NCBI GenBank assembly: GCA_913046825.1
Contig: CAJWTF010000005.1
Coordinates: 4,877 to 68,876 of the forward strand
DNA: 64,000 nt
Source of the DNA: an uncultured Rickettsiales bacterium
Lineage (GTDB): Bacteria; Pseudomonadota; Alphaproteobacteria; UBA8366
Reading direction: 5' to 3'
Made by a program: the position numbers and the translations under genes. Positions 35,278 to 44,680 of this stretch are shown here, piece by piece. How positions within the stretch are numbered: position 1 is the first letter of the stretch; each line of letters begins with the position of its first letter. The notes beneath the pieces were generated by a model that saw only the letters and a list, made by a program, of their open reading frames with translations, was not told the origin of the DNA and did not search any database.

Positions 35278-36138
35278 TTAAACCGCGAACGGCACCGGAT
35301 AGCGCTCCGGCGGCAGAAAGATCGTCGTGCGTTTCAACAGTCGCGGCACCATCGGGTCGAAGGGCTCACGCCGGTGCAGCACCCGGCAATTGTCCCAGAG
35401 CACAATATCGCCGCGCCGCCATTTATGCTCAAAGACAAATTCAGGCCGGGTAATATGCGCCGATAACTCATCAAGCAGGGCACGGCCTTCGGCGCTCTCC
35501 ATCCCCTCCACCCCGTAGGTCTGCAACGGGTCCAGATATAATCCCTTTCGCCCGCTACCAGGCTGGGTCAGCACTATTGGGTGAACGACGTCGGGCGTCT
35601 TTTCGCGAATATCCTTGACGTCACCATCCTCGACGATATCCACATCGAAGATGTTATAGGCGTATTCGCCGCACCGCCCCTCGACCCGCGCGCGCATCTC
35701 GTCCGAGAGGGCGTCATAAGCGAGCTGCGTATTCGCCCAAGCGGTCTTGCCGCCATCCTCCGGCACTTCGAGTGCGTAGAGCAGCGAGCCGGTATCCGGC
35801 TTCGGCTTATAGCAACTGTCCGTGTGCCACTTCGCCTCGCCGCTGGCGAGCGCCCCAATATTGTCGCCGTTCTCCAGCCGCAGGTTCGAGACCATCACCA
35901 CTTCCGGATGGGAGCGCGAACGAATGTCCGTGCGCACATGAATATTGATCTCGCCAAGCCGAGAGCTGAACGCAATCTGCTGCGCCTCGTCGAGCAGCTG
36001 GTCGCGAATTAACAACACCGGATGCTCGACCCAAAGCGCATCGATTCCGGCGATCAGGTCAACGGTGGGCGCGCGAAGATCAATATCGAGAATTTCGAGC
36101 CCGAAGGTGGATGTGAGAGGACGTGTGATGAGGGGCAT
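35278..36138 (-). CDS. TauD/TfdA-family Fe(II)/2-oxoglutarate dioxygenase
   Basis: A 286-residue alpha-ketoglutarate-dependent dioxygenase. The facial triad is His105 and Asp107 in KWHTDSCY plus His255 in CRVLHRREPF, and the 2-oxoglutarate-binding Arg lies about 15 residues later in LLKRTTIF. The family oxidises taurine, alkylsulfates or phenoxyacetates, releasing sulfite, aldehyde or glyoxylate; this substrate is unknown. It is the third gene of a minus operon and follows the fumarate-reductase-like iron-sulfur subunit by 13 bases. The succinate it makes could link to that pair. Confidence 0.9.
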   Translation of the reverse strand: MPLITRPLTSTFGLEILDIDLRAPTVDLIAGIDALWVEHPVLLIRDQLLDEAQQIAFSSRLGEINIHVRTDIRSRSHPEVVMVSNLRLENGDNIGALASGEAKWHTDSCYKPKPDTGSLLYALEVPEDGGKTAWANTQLAYDALSDEMRARVEGRCGEYAYNIFDVDIVEDGDVKDIREKTPDVVHPIVLTQPGSGRKGLYLDPLQTYGVEGMESAEGRALLDELSAHITRPEFVFEHKWRRGDIVLWDNCRVLHRREPFDPMVPRLLKRTTIFLPPERYPVPFAV

Positions 36139-36151
36139 GAGCGTGGTTACG

Positions 36152-36844
36152 TTACTCCGTTTTCATCGCCGCCAACATTGGGCGCACGACTTTCCCCATC
36201 AGATTGATGCCAACGCCGCACTTGCAGCCCGCGCAATCCTTGCACGTCTCCAGCCCCAGCTCCTGTGCGTTCGCGAGCGCCTTTTCTCTCCCGGCGTCTG
36301 TGTTGAGCGGGTCAAGACGGAGGATTTGCAGCTTCAATAAGGAGAACGGGTTGCCGTATAGGTAGCCGTCGGAGGCACTCGCTTCCGCACCGTTCTCAAA
36401 GTTTTTCGCATGCATCGGGCAATTTTGTAAGCATGCATAGCATTCGATGCATGCCGTCAGCGCATGGTAATCTTCGGGCGGGTCTTGATTGAGATCGTTG
36501 CCTTGGGCCACGCTGGTCAGGCGATCGCGCATTTGCCGGGCGACGCCGTCTCTGCGCACCACCAGGTCGGCAAGGACCGGGAGCGTGTTGACTGGGCTGA
36601 TGCGGTCGCCTTCCCGCACGCGGGCACGGCAGGCGACTCTCGGGCGGCCGTTGATGTCGACGGTGCAGACACCACAATTGCGCGCTCGGCAGCCATAGCG
36701 GAAGGCCAAGTCCGGCATCGTCGTTGCCTGTGCCTGGAGCAGGACGTCGAGGATCATTGGTTTTTCGGCAGGCTCGCGGAGCGCGTAGTCGTACTCGACA
36801 ATCTCGCTCTTGCCATCGCGGTGGAGCTCTATTTCGACCTTCAT
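36152..36844 (-). CDS. Succinate dehydrogenase/fumarate reductase-like iron-sulfur subunit
   Basis: A 230-residue iron-sulfur protein. The N-terminal ferredoxin domain has the [2Fe-2S] ligands Cys52, Cys57, Cys60 and Cys72. The C-terminal domain has CIECYACLQNC (Cys132, 135, 138, 142) and a further CKDCAGCKCGVG cluster near residue 200, so it should hold three clusters, as in SdhB/FrdB. Its start overlaps the flavoprotein stop (ATGA), so the two subunits are coupled. No membrane-anchor subunits (SdhC/D) are present. It is therefore likely a soluble complex or one with an unusual electron acceptor. Confidence 0.88.
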   Translation of the reverse strand: MKVEIELHRDGKSEIVEYDYALREPAEKPMILDVLLQAQATTMPDLAFRYGCRARNCGVCTVDINGRPRVACRARVREGDRISPVNTLPVLADLVVRRDGVARQMRDRLTSVAQGNDLNQDPPEDYHALTACIECYACLQNCPMHAKNFENGAEASASDGYLYGNPFSLLKLQILRLDPLNTDAGREKALANAQELGLETCKDCAGCKCGVGINLMGKVVRPMLAAMKTE

Positions 36845-38799
36845 GCCGCGCGCTTTTCCGCAATTGCCGCATCGTCCGACCCGGGCTCGATCTCAGGCGC
36901 GGCCCCCGTGGGGCTGCCCATGATGGCCTGGTAACGGGCTTCCAGTTTCTTGTCCTTGATTGAAGCAGGTAGGAAGCGAAACCATTTCGACTGGAAACGC
37001 CGCCAGTTCTCTTCCGCCTTATAGGCGAGCAATTGCTTGAGCGGCGTCTTCGGGCGCATCACCCGGCGCACGCAGTAGCTACCATCTGCATCGCGGTGGA
37101 CTACGGTTGAATAGGGCTCAGTGAAGACGGAAATTTCGCCCTTGTCGAGACGGACATGGCCGCCGAGGCTCCCGTCCCGCTCCCCCGCGGCCGCCGCGAC
37201 GGCCTTGGCCGTCTCCAGCAGATTGCGCAGTTCTTCGAACTCGATGAAAGACTGGTTGTAGGTCGCGTAAGCCGGGATGGCGACGGTGTCGAGCCGCTCG
37301 GTCAGCGAAGCAATCAGGCCGGCAATCCCGGCGATGCCATCTCCGGTGCGGGCCGGGCCAATGGCGTCCCAAGCTTGTGTTTGTAACTCCAATTTCAGGG
37401 TCGCAGCGGCAACATCGCCTTGTTGGCCGAAGCGAGCTGCGGTTGCCTCGATCAGCGGCGCGAAGGCCGCGTCATCGATCTTACCCTTGAAGCCGCGCGC
37501 CAATTGCGTCGCTGCACGTCCGGCGCGAGAACCAAAGACAGAGACTTCCGTCAGCGCGGTGGAGCCGAGGCGATTGGCACCGAAGACGCCGCCCATCGCT
37601 TGGCCCGCCGCGAACAATCCCGCGATGCCGAGCGCGCGTTCGCCTGAACCGTCCCCCTTGACGGACGCACCCTCGGCATCGGCGCGCAGCCCACCCATGT
37701 GGTAATGGGCACTGGGCCGAACTTCCCAGGGCTCTTCGCATTTCGCGATCGGCTTGCTGAAGGCTTGGCGCGCGTTGCGGTAAGCCCCCGGCAGGCATGT
37801 CTCCAGGTATCGCATGAAATACGGGCCGGAGCGCGGTAGGACCTTGTTGCCAGTCATATCCAGATAGGCCCCGCCATTGGGGCTACCACGACCGTCGGCC
37901 ACCGCGCGCATGATGGCGGCAGAGCATTCGGCGCGGGTGCGTTGATAGACACTGTCGAGGATCACCGTTCCGTTCTTGTCGCGGAGCACGCCGAGGAAAC
38001 TCGCACTCGCCGGCTCGCCGACCAGCAACCCTTCATAGGAAGGCGGGGAGGCGATGCAGAAGGGCAGAAATTGGCACTGTTCCATATCCGCCAGTTCGGC
38101 CCCAGCGCGGGCGGCAATAGCATAGCTGTCACCGGTATTGCCGCGCATGGTGTCGGTCTTCGGGAAGAACAGCGTAGAGAGGCCGCCCGCAGCGATGATG
38201 ATCGCGGGTGCCCGCACAGCGATCAATTTGCCGCCGGATGCGTCGTAGATCAAACCGCCGATAATACGGGGTTTGCCGTCTGCGTCCTCATCCGTCACCA
38301 GATCGAGGAACCAGGCGTCTTCCAGATAATCGACCCCGTTGCCTTGGACGACCGCGTTCCAATTCGCATGACCGAAGGAGATACCGTGGTTCGGCAGCCC
38401 GACAGAGCGCCGCCGATTGTGGCCACCGAACGCCATGGGGGCGGCTTTTGGGCCATCGCGCTCATGATCGATGGCGGGGCGCAGCCCTTGCGCGCGAAAT
38501 AGATCGAAGCTGGATTGGCTGTCCTTGGCGAAGGCGTCGGTGATCTCCTTTACAGGCAGGTTGCCACCCGCCATGCGTAGGTTCTCGGAGAGGTTATCCT
38601 CGCTGTCGTCATCAGTCGCCACGGCGCGCACGGTGGCATTGCCCTCAGAGATTTTGGTGTCGGAGCAGCCAACGGGATCCTTCGAGACGACGAGCACGCG
38701 CGCGCCCTCATCCGCCGCCACCCGCGCCGCCAAACTCCCGGCCCCGCCGGAGCCAACGACCACCACGTCATAGTCGCGCCATTCGGTCTCGATTGTCAT
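36841..38799 (-). CDS. Fumarate reductase/succinate dehydrogenase-like flavoprotein
   Basis: A 652-residue FAD-dependent dicarboxylate-oxidoreductase-like flavoprotein. The dinucleotide motif is VVVGSGGAGSLAARVAADEG. SVGLPNHGISFGHANW lies where SdhA/FrdA bind FAD. The substrate region includes RPSAHYHMGGLRAD, and the FAD C-terminal motif is ANRLGSTALTEVSVFG. It forms a coupled pair with the iron-sulfur subunit. The length and pairing fit SdhA/FrdA, but differences near the dicarboxylate-binding residues leave the substrate open; related pairs oxidise other acids. No membrane anchor is nearby. A palindromic element follows its start upstream. Confidence 0.85.
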   Translation of the reverse strand: MTIETEWRDYDVVVVGSGGAGSLAARVAADEGARVLVVSKDPVGCSDTKISEGNATVRAVATDDDSEDNLSENLRMAGGNLPVKEITDAFAKDSQSSFDLFRAQGLRPAIDHERDGPKAAPMAFGGHNRRRSVGLPNHGISFGHANWNAVVQGNGVDYLEDAWFLDLVTDEDADGKPRIIGGLIYDASGGKLIAVRAPAIIIAAGGLSTLFFPKTDTMRGNTGDSYAIAARAGAELADMEQCQFLPFCIASPPSYEGLLVGEPASASFLGVLRDKNGTVILDSVYQRTRAECSAAIMRAVADGRGSPNGGAYLDMTGNKVLPRSGPYFMRYLETCLPGAYRNARQAFSKPIAKCEEPWEVRPSAHYHMGGLRADAEGASVKGDGSGERALGIAGLFAAGQAMGGVFGANRLGSTALTEVSVFGSRAGRAATQLARGFKGKIDDAAFAPLIEATAARFGQQGDVAAATLKLELQTQAWDAIGPARTGDGIAGIAGLIASLTERLDTVAIPAYATYNQSFIEFEELRNLLETAKAVAAAAGERDGSLGGHVRLDKGEISVFTEPYSTVVHRDADGSYCVRRVMRPKTPLKQLLAYKAEENWRRFQSKWFRFLPASIKDKKLEARYQAIMGSPTGAAPEIEPGSDDAAIAEKRAA

Positions 38800-38860
38800 G
38801 TCAATTCTCCACCGCGTTATCTTTCAGCGAGATGGCATAGGTAGGCCGATGGATCAAGGG

Positions 38861-38960
38861 CCCCTCACCCTAGCCCTCTTCCGCGAGGGGAATGGGGACG
38901 TCACCGTGTATCTCGTTAGAATTCCCTTTCCCCTCGCGGGAGAGGGCTAGGGTGAGGGGG
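38861..38960. repeat. 100-base near-perfect palindromic element
   Basis: The 30-base arm at 38861-38890 and the arm at 38931-38960 are reverse complements with about one mismatch, around a 40-base middle. It lies upstream of the flavoprotein gene and downstream of the CMD gene. A shorter related copy is at 4249-4287. The structure resembles REP/MITE-like elements that spread between genes. Confidence 0.75.
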
Positions 38961-38961
38961 C

Positions 38962-39507
38962 TTATACCCCGTCGTCGACCTCAACACCGCAAGCGTTCAG
39001 CGCCATCGCCAGCGTCATGTAATTTCCGGCAGTGAAAATTATGTCCAAGACCTGCTGATCGTTAAAATGTTTGGTGACCGCAGCCCAACCCGCATCGTTG
39101 AGTGTTCGCGTCTCCAACAATTCGTCGACGGCGGCAAGCAGAGCATGTTCGCTATCACTCCAGCCAGCTGCACTAGCGCCTTCTTTTACACGCTCAATTT
39201 CCTCTTGAGAAAGACCGGCCTCCAGCCCGATGCGATTATGTTGCGCCCATTCGTATGCGGATTGGCTGACCCATCCGGCACGCAAGATCACCAGCTCGCG
39301 GTCGCGCGGCACGAGGCTCGATTTCAGCAAGCAATGATTGGCGAAGACCATCCAGCGCTTCAGCAGCTTCGGATGACGGCCCAGCGTGGTAAAGATGTTG
39401 AATACCCGCCCGAAGGTTTTGATCGTCGGCGTGAACATCTCACGCATCTCGTCGGTCCATTGGGCTTCGGGAAGCGGTGCAAGGCGCGGCGCAGGCTGAT
39501 CGGACAT
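38962..39507 (-). CDS. Carboxymuconolactone decarboxylase (CMD)-family protein
   Basis: A protein of about 181 residues with the AhpD/CMD helical fold. The conserved RDRELVILRAGWVSQSAYEWAQHNRIGLEAGLS contains the family signature, but the usual CxxC of AhpD is absent, so it is closer to the non-redox gamma-carboxymuconolactone decarboxylase-like proteins. ATG 39507 (MSDQPAPRL) is chosen inside a longer frame because the homology starts there. It follows rlmN by 14 bases on the same strand. The substrate is unknown. Confidence 0.85.
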   Translation of the reverse strand: MSDQPAPRLAPLPEAQWTDEMREMFTPTIKTFGRVFNIFTTLGRHPKLLKRWMVFANHCLLKSSLVPRDRELVILRAGWVSQSAYEWAQHNRIGLEAGLSQEEIERVKEGASAAGWSDSEHALLAAVDELLETRTLNDAGWAAVTKHFNDQQVLDIIFTAGNYMTLAMALNACGVEVDDGV

Positions 39508-39521
39508 ATGGTTGTACTCGT

Positions 39522-40655
39522 TTAGTTGAGACGTTGAGATTTGCGGACGCGTTCGCTCTCGGTCTTGAGCTGTCCGCAGGCCGCCATTATGTCGGTGCCC
39601 CGCGGCGTGCGTACCGTTGCGACATAACCGGCGCGTTCGATAACGCGGGCAAATCTTCGAATCGCATTGCCGGAAGAGCATTCATAGGTGCTACCGGGCC
39701 ATGGATTGAATGGGATCATGTTCACCTTGGCCGGAATACCCTCGATCAGGCGGCACAGCTCACGGGCGTCAGCCTCGGAATCGTTGATGCCTTTTAGCAT
39801 GACGTATTCAAAAGTGATGCGCCGGGCGTTCTTAGCAGGGGGATAGGCGCGGCAGGCGCGCAGCAATTCCGCAATCGGATATTTCTTATTGATCGGCACC
39901 AGCTTGTCGCGCACATCATCGGTCACCGCGTGCAGGGAGATCGCCAGCATCACGCCGAGTTCCTCGCCACATTGCTCGATCATCGGCACCACACCAGAGG
40001 TCGACAGCGTAATCCGACGCCTCGATATTGAAACACCGGCGCCGTCCATGGCGATCTGCAGCGCCTTCTTGACGTTGTCGTAATTATAGAGCGGCTCGCC
40101 CATGCCCATCATGACGATGTTGGTGATCCGTTTCTGTTCCTTGCTCGACGGCCATTCTTCCAGATGATCGCGGGCCAACATGATCTGGCCGACGATCTCG
40201 CCCGGCTCCAGGTTGCGCACCAGACGCTGTGTTCCGGTATGGCAGAAGGAACAGGTGAGCGTGCAGCCGACCTGGCTCGAGACACAAAGGGTGCCGCGAC
40301 CCGGCTCCGGGATATAGACTGTCTCGGCGGCGTTCTTGTCCTCAAAGTCGAGCAGCCATTTCCGCGTGCCGTCGACGGATTGTTGGTCAACCGAAACGCC
40401 CGGTCGGTCAATCCGAAAGGCTTCCGGCAAATGCGCCCTTAAATCCTTCGAAAGGTTAGTCATCGCATCGAAGTCACGCGCACCTTTGGCGTAGACCCAA
40501 CTGTATATTTGGTCGGCCCGGTAACGCTCGACATCAAAAGCCGCCAAGGCGTCGAGAATCTCCGTGTGCGACATGCCGACAAGATTCTGGCGCGTATCTT
40601 TCGCGGGCGTGGGTAGGTCGGAATTGATCCCGATCATGGCGGCGGTGTCAGTCAT
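39522..40655 (-). CDS. rlmN: Dual-specificity 23S rRNA/tRNA adenine-C2 methyltransferase RlmN
   Basis: A 377-residue radical SAM methylase that makes 2-methyladenosine at A2503 of 23S rRNA and at A37 of some tRNAs. The 4Fe-4S motif CTLTCSFC lies at residues 131-138, the upstream TLCVSSQVG block is standard, and the C-terminal methyl-carrying Cys lies in [18 protein letters not shown] is another hallmark. I chose ATG 40655 over an upstream in-frame codon at 40706. It diverges from a small hypothetical gene. The CMD gene follows 14 bases downstream. Confidence 0.95.
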   Translation of the reverse strand: MTDTAAMIGINSDLPTPAKDTRQNLVGMSHTEILDALAAFDVERYRADQIYSWVYAKGARDFDAMTNLSKDLRAHLPEAFRIDRPGVSVDQQSVDGTRKWLLDFEDKNAAETVYIPEPGRGTLCVSSQVGCTLTCSFCHTGTQRLVRNLEPGEIVGQIMLARDHLEEWPSSKEQKRITNIVMMGMGEPLYNYDNVKKALQIAMDGAGVSISRRRITLSTSGVVPMIEQCGEELGVMLAISLHAVTDDVRDKLVPINKKYPIAELLRACRAYPPAKNARRITFEYVMLKGINDSEADARELCRLIEGIPAKVNMIPFNPWPGSTYECSSGNAIRRFARVIERAGYVATVRTPRGTDIMAACGQLKTESERVRKSQRLN

Positions 40656-40704
40656 AGAGCGGGATATACGGCAGAACGGCACCGTACGCCAAGGGAGAAT
40701 GACC

Positions 40705-40941
40705 ATGAGCTTTGAGAACCTGACCGCCGAATTGACACTGCTGGTTGACGAAATAGAGGGAGATCAAGGCGACCGCCACGAAATTTACCTCCGCATTCGC
40801 GAAAAACTAGGAGACCCGAAGGCCATGGGCATGCCATTGCCAGAGGACCTTGTCCGGTTGAGGGGAACCTCGCAGCCGAGTTGGATGCGGATATGGGCTA
40901 CACCCTGTAATTCGAGATCGACGGAGGTGTTACCTATTTAA
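40705..40941 (+). CDS. Small hypothetical protein, probably C-terminally frameshifted
   Basis: A small frame starting [20 protein letters not shown] with GGAGA at a good distance. The first 45 residues are acidic and helical ([25 protein letters not shown]). From 40860 the text becomes basic and Trp-rich ([15 protein letters not shown]), while the next frame gives [16 protein letters not shown] and a stop at about 40912. A one-base deletion near 40861 therefore probably changed the tail. I do not recognise the family. Its end overlaps the convergent IalB gene. Confidence 0.5.
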   Translation: MSFENLTAELTLLVDEIEGDQGDRHEIYLRIREKLGDPKAMGMPLPEDLVRLRGTSQPSWMRIWATPCNSRSTEVLPI

Positions 40942-41434
40942 TGCCGCAGGCCTTGTTCATCTCCGCATAAGCTTTGGTGAAGCCCTTTAGGGAAAAGACA
41001 TCCCTCGTCTTAGTGCCGCGTCCGGACACGCCACTAGCAGTCATTGTCGCCCCGGCCCGCATCGCCTTAACCATCCGCACATCATCCTTTCTATTGGCAT
41101 TCCAGGCGGTGTCGCCGTCCGTGAACATCGAAAAATTCGACTTTCCAACAGATATACTAAGCGCGCTTTCTTTCTTGAACGGATAACCGATGGAAATGCT
41201 GACTTCGTTCAGCCGTTTCTTCGACGGGCGCTGTGTCACATAGGTGTAGACGTCGCCGCGGCGGGTATAGTTGCCTTGGGATTTCGTCGGTTGACCCCAC
41301 ATCAAGCAGACCTTGCCGCCACCCTCGTCATAGGTTTGGACGTGCCAATCGCCGTACGTGCCAACAAAATCGTCTGCCTGGGCGACACTAGCCGCCGACA
41401 GGGCGCATGCGATCAAAATATATCCGGATTTCAT
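40934..41434 (-). CDS. Invasion-associated locus B (IalB)-family exported protein
   Basis: A 166-residue protein with a clear signal peptide (MKSGYILIACALSAASVAQA, cleavage after about residue 20). The mature part matches the IalB family: GDWHVQTYDEGGGKVCLMWGQPTKSQGNY, then VSISIGYPFKKESALSISVG and a C-terminal FSLKGFTKAYAEMNKAC that may form a disulfide with the earlier Cys. These periplasmic or surface proteins are typical of alphaproteobacteria; they were named in Bartonella, where ialB supports red-cell invasion, but are common in free-living species. I chose ATG 41434 because it gives the signal peptide. Confidence 0.9.
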   Translation of the reverse strand: MKSGYILIACALSAASVAQADDFVGTYGDWHVQTYDEGGGKVCLMWGQPTKSQGNYTRRGDVYTYVTQRPSKKRLNEVSISIGYPFKKESALSISVGKSNFSMFTDGDTAWNANRKDDVRMVKAMRAGATMTASGVSGRGTKTRDVFSLKGFTKAYAEMNKACGIK

Positions 41435-41620
41435 ACACAATAGATATGGAAGGTCGCCCACGCGTTCAACCCGGAGAATCGCCGCATTGCGTAAAACAAT
41501 GACAAACGCTGGGGTCGCGCTAGTCTCGTTCTGTAATGTAAATGAACCCCAATGGCGCACGCGCCATCGATAAGGGCGGGGGATGGAACCAATCTGCATT
41601 TCGCCCACTGACGCGATAAC

Positions 41621-43135
41621 ATGACCGCGGCCACCTTACCGGATAGGAAGGCCGGTGATACACGGCGTTATTGGGTTCTCGCGACCGTCACCTTAGCGAC
41701 GCTGCTGTTCGCCATGACGGTGACGATTTCCTATGTCGTCCTGCCGCAGATGCAGGGTTCGCTCTCGGCTACACAGGACCAAATCGCCTGGTCGGTTACG
41801 TTCAATTTGGTCGCGACCGCCGTCGGCACACCGGCGTCCGGTTGGCTCGCCAACCGGTTCGGACGTCGCGCGCTGATGATCTGGTGCGTCACCGGATTTT
41901 CCGTCGCCTCGCTGCTCTGCGGCACTGCGACGACATTGGAAGAGCTGGTTACCTACCGGGTCATTCAAGGGATCATGGGCGCACCAATAACTCCGGTCGC
42001 GCAGGCCATCATCCTCGGCACCTTCCCGCGCCGCCAGCACGGCCTCGCCACCGCAGTCTGGGGCATGGGCGTGGTCTGCGGGCCAATCATCGGGCCGACC
42101 ATCGGTGGCTTTATCGCCGAGGCTTATGACTGGCGTTGGGTGTTCTTCATGACGTTTCCAGTCTGCGTCGTCTCCATCCTCATGGTGTTCGTGTTCATCA
42201 CCGACCGCACCCGCAACAGCGACATCCGCCTCGACTGGACCGGTTTTCTCGCCCTCTCCATCGCCGTCGCCAGTTTCCAATTGATGCTTGATCGCGGCGA
42301 ACGGCTCGATTGGTTCGACGCCACGGAAATCGTCATCGAAGCTTGTCTCGCGGGGCTCGGCCTTTATCTGTTCGCGGTCCACAGCCTGATGGCGCAGAAA
42401 CCCTTCCTCGATCCGAAACTGCTGCTCGACCGAAATTTCGCGCTCGGATTGTTCTTCGCCTTTGCCTTTGGCGGCCTCGCGTTCGTGCCAATGGTGTTGT
42501 TGCCGACGATGTTGCAGGACCTGCAAGGATTCCCGGATTCGATTATTGGTCTTATTCTCGCCGCGCGCGGGGTGGGCAGCATGATCGGTAATTTCGCGGT
42601 CGTCGCGATGAGCCGCTTCGATCCCCGCATCGGCCTCGTGATCGGCTATACCAGCCAATCGATGAGCGGTTATATGATGGCGCAATTTGATCTCAACGTC
42701 TCCATGGCCGATGTGATGTTCACCAGCGCTTTCCAAGGATTCGGCAACAGTTTCCTGTGGGTGCCGTTGACGGTCATCGCGTTCGGGACGCTTCCTACCC
42801 ATCGGCTCGGCGAAGCGACGGCGGTCTTTCACCTGATCCGCAATCTCGGCAGCGCCATCGTCATTTCGGTCTGCGTTGGCGTCGTCATTCACTCCGCCGG
42901 CGTCAGCTACAGCGTGATTTCAGAGAACATCAATCCGTTCAACGAAGCCTTCGGTATCGCTTCCGTGACCGGCGGTTGGTCACTTGATAGCCTGACTGGA
43001 TTGGCGAAACTGAGCAATGAAGTCGACCGACAAGCCTCGATGATTGGTTATATTAATGCGTTCTATGTGTTCTCGACCTTCGCCATTTCCATCGTCCCCT
43101 TTATCCTTTTTCTAAAGAAGCCGGAGAGAGACTAA
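41621..43135 (+). CDS. MFS transporter, DHA2 (EmrB-like) family
   Basis: A 504-residue protein with about 14 membrane segments. It starts with a short cytosolic lead, then WVLATVTLATLLFAMTVTISYVVLP and the DHA2 motif-A region SGWLANRFGRRALMIW. Motif C appears as GMGVVCGPIIGPTIGGFIAEAYDWRWVFF. It probably exports a toxic or excreted compound. Its stop overlaps the start of the LLM gene by one base (TAATG), so the two are translationally coupled, and the LLM may act on the exported compound. No EmrA partner is present. Confidence 0.92.
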   Translation: MTAATLPDRKAGDTRRYWVLATVTLATLLFAMTVTISYVVLPQMQGSLSATQDQIAWSVTFNLVATAVGTPASGWLANRFGRRALMIWCVTGFSVASLLCGTATTLEELVTYRVIQGIMGAPITPVAQAIILGTFPRRQHGLATAVWGMGVVCGPIIGPTIGGFIAEAYDWRWVFFMTFPVCVVSILMVFVFITDRTRNSDIRLDWTGFLALSIAVASFQLMLDRGERLDWFDATEIVIEACLAGLGLYLFAVHSLMAQKPFLDPKLLLDRNFALGLFFAFAFGGLAFVPMVLLPTMLQDLQGFPDSIIGLILAARGVGSMIGNFAVVAMSRFDPRIGLVIGYTSQSMSGYMMAQFDLNVSMADVMFTSAFQGFGNSFLWVPLTVIAFGTLPTHRLGEATAVFHLIRNLGSAIVISVCVGVVIHSAGVSYSVISENINPFNEAFGIASVTGGWSLDSLTGLAKLSNEVDRQASMIGYINAFYVFSTFAISIVPFILFLKKPERD

Positions 43136-44297
43136 TGAAGTTCGGGATATTCGGTGGCGCGCGCCAGCAACTAGGACTGGCGGATACGGACAGCCCAACC
43201 GGTTACCGGGATTGGATCGAATACAGTATCGAAGCGGAGGCACTAGTCTACCACAGCACGTTCACGACCGAGCATCATTTCACTGGCCTCGGACAAGTCT
43301 CCGCATCACTCAACCTGCTGACTTTTTAGCGACGAAAACCACGACATTGCGGCTCGGCACAGCGGTAATGACCTTGCCGTGGCACAATCCGATCTTGCTG
43401 GTGGAGCAAGCAGCTACCCTCGATCTGGTTTCCGATGGGCGCCTTGATTTCGGCATCGGCAAAGGCCACCGCTATAACGAGTTTAACGGGTTCGACATCG
43501 ATATGGCGGACGCGGCTGCGATCTTCGAGGAAGCCTTCAGTCTGATCTTGAAGGCGTGGCAGAATGAGGAACGGTGGAGCCATCAAGGCGCCCGCTGGCA
43601 GTTCAACGACATCGTGGTCGAACCACCGGTGGTCCAAAAGCCGCATCCGCCGATTTGGCTCGCGGCCGGGCGACCTCAATCCATCCGCGCCGCCGCCCGC
43701 AGTGGCGCCCATCTTCTGCTCGACCAATACTCGCCGCTTAAGGTGGCCCTGGAACACGCTGACATTTTCCGCGACGAATTAGCGACGATGGGAGTCGATC
43801 CGGCAGCGCGGCAAATCGCGTTGGCGCGCAGACTCTTCACCGCAAAAAATCAGGCGGAGAAAGCAGCGGTCATCGAACGACGCACTAAATCACGCGGCCT
43901 GGTGGATGAGTTGGCGCAAACACCCGAGGGCGACAACAGCGCCAGCATCATGCAATTCAAGGGGCCGGAAGAAGCCATCGACGACGCCCTTATCGGGACG
44001 CTGGATGAAATTCAGGAACGTCTGGACGCGATCCGCGCAGGCGGGACCGAAGGAATACGCACTTTTCTCTCGGGAATTTCTTTAATCTCGCCCACCGTGG
44101 AAATGCGGCGGCAACTCTTCCGTGGGACCACCCGCCGCAACCGGCCGGGGGGCGAAACGGCCCTTGGTCAGCCATCGGTCGTACATAAGGATGGCTCCGG
44201 CGACACCGACATTAACGCAGAATTTGGTCGGGATTCTCACCACGTGGTCGCAACGCGCTACAACTTCAGGCGACAGCTCACCCTTTTCCGGGCCTAG
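43135..44297 (+). pseudogene. LLM monooxygenase with a -1 frameshift at a T run
   Basis: The start MKFGIFGGARQQLG and TFTTEHHFTGLGQ are standard LLM. The frame then ends in ACT TTT TAG at about 43329; a one-base backward slip would continue as LATKTTTLRLGTAVMTLPWHN without a break. The downstream frame keeps FGIGKGHRYNEFNGF and HPPIWLAAGRPQSIRAAARSG. LLM similarity ends near 44120, and the frame overlaps the end of the convergent methylase gene. Its 5' end is coupled to the MFS gene. It could be a plain indel pseudogene or depend on frameshifting, which is less likely. Confidence 0.75.
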
Positions 44298-44597
44298 GAT
44301 ATAGGCGGCCTGTTCCGGGTGAGTGAAGCTCGGCAGGTCGTGCGCAACATCGAGCAATTCGACGCCGACCAATTGGCAGCCTTTCGGCAAGGTTAGATCC
44401 TTCGGTGTCGGGAATTCGTAGACCGGCATGTGCCGGTGCGTCTTCGAGGTGTCCGACCGGTCGATTTGTTTAAGGTCGATTGCCGGCGCGATGGCGAAAA
44501 AGAAATCCGCCCCGAACGCATGCGCGGAGCGAATCAAATTACCGACATTCATCGGTTTCGAAATACTCTCAACGCCTATGCCAAAATATCCTCGCAT
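44082..44597 (-). CDS. SpoU/TrmH-family RNA methyltransferase
   Basis: A protein of about 171 residues with the SPOUT knot. Motif 1 is PMNVGNLIRSAHAFGADFFF, motif 2 is YILGPEKGELS, and motif 3 is FCVNVGVAGAILMYDRW, all typical of 2'-O-ribose methylases that act on tRNA or rRNA. The exact target cannot be told. ATG 44597 (MRGYFGIGVE) is chosen because homology starts there; the frame is open to 44639. It diverges from asparaginase II by 83 bases. Confidence 0.85.
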   Translation of the reverse strand: MRGYFGIGVESISKPMNVGNLIRSAHAFGADFFFAIAPAIDLKQIDRSDTSKTHRHMPVYEFPTPKDLTLPKGCQLVGVELLDVAHDLPSFTHPEQAAYILGPEKGELSPEVVARCDHVVRIPTKFCVNVGVAGAILMYDRWLTKGRFAPRPVAAGGPTEELPPHFHGGRD

Positions 44598-44680
44598 GGC
44601 GCGGGACATTGCCCGCACATATCCGTGAAGGCAAGCCACATCGGGTTTCCCCAGCGGGAGAATATGCTAGTTTGCGTGCC

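Noticed and set aside
41693..42892. A 399-codon minus-strand open frame inside the MFS gene
   Set aside because: It is the antisense shadow of the 504-residue MFS protein. It has a charged, His- and Asp-rich composition with no family motif.
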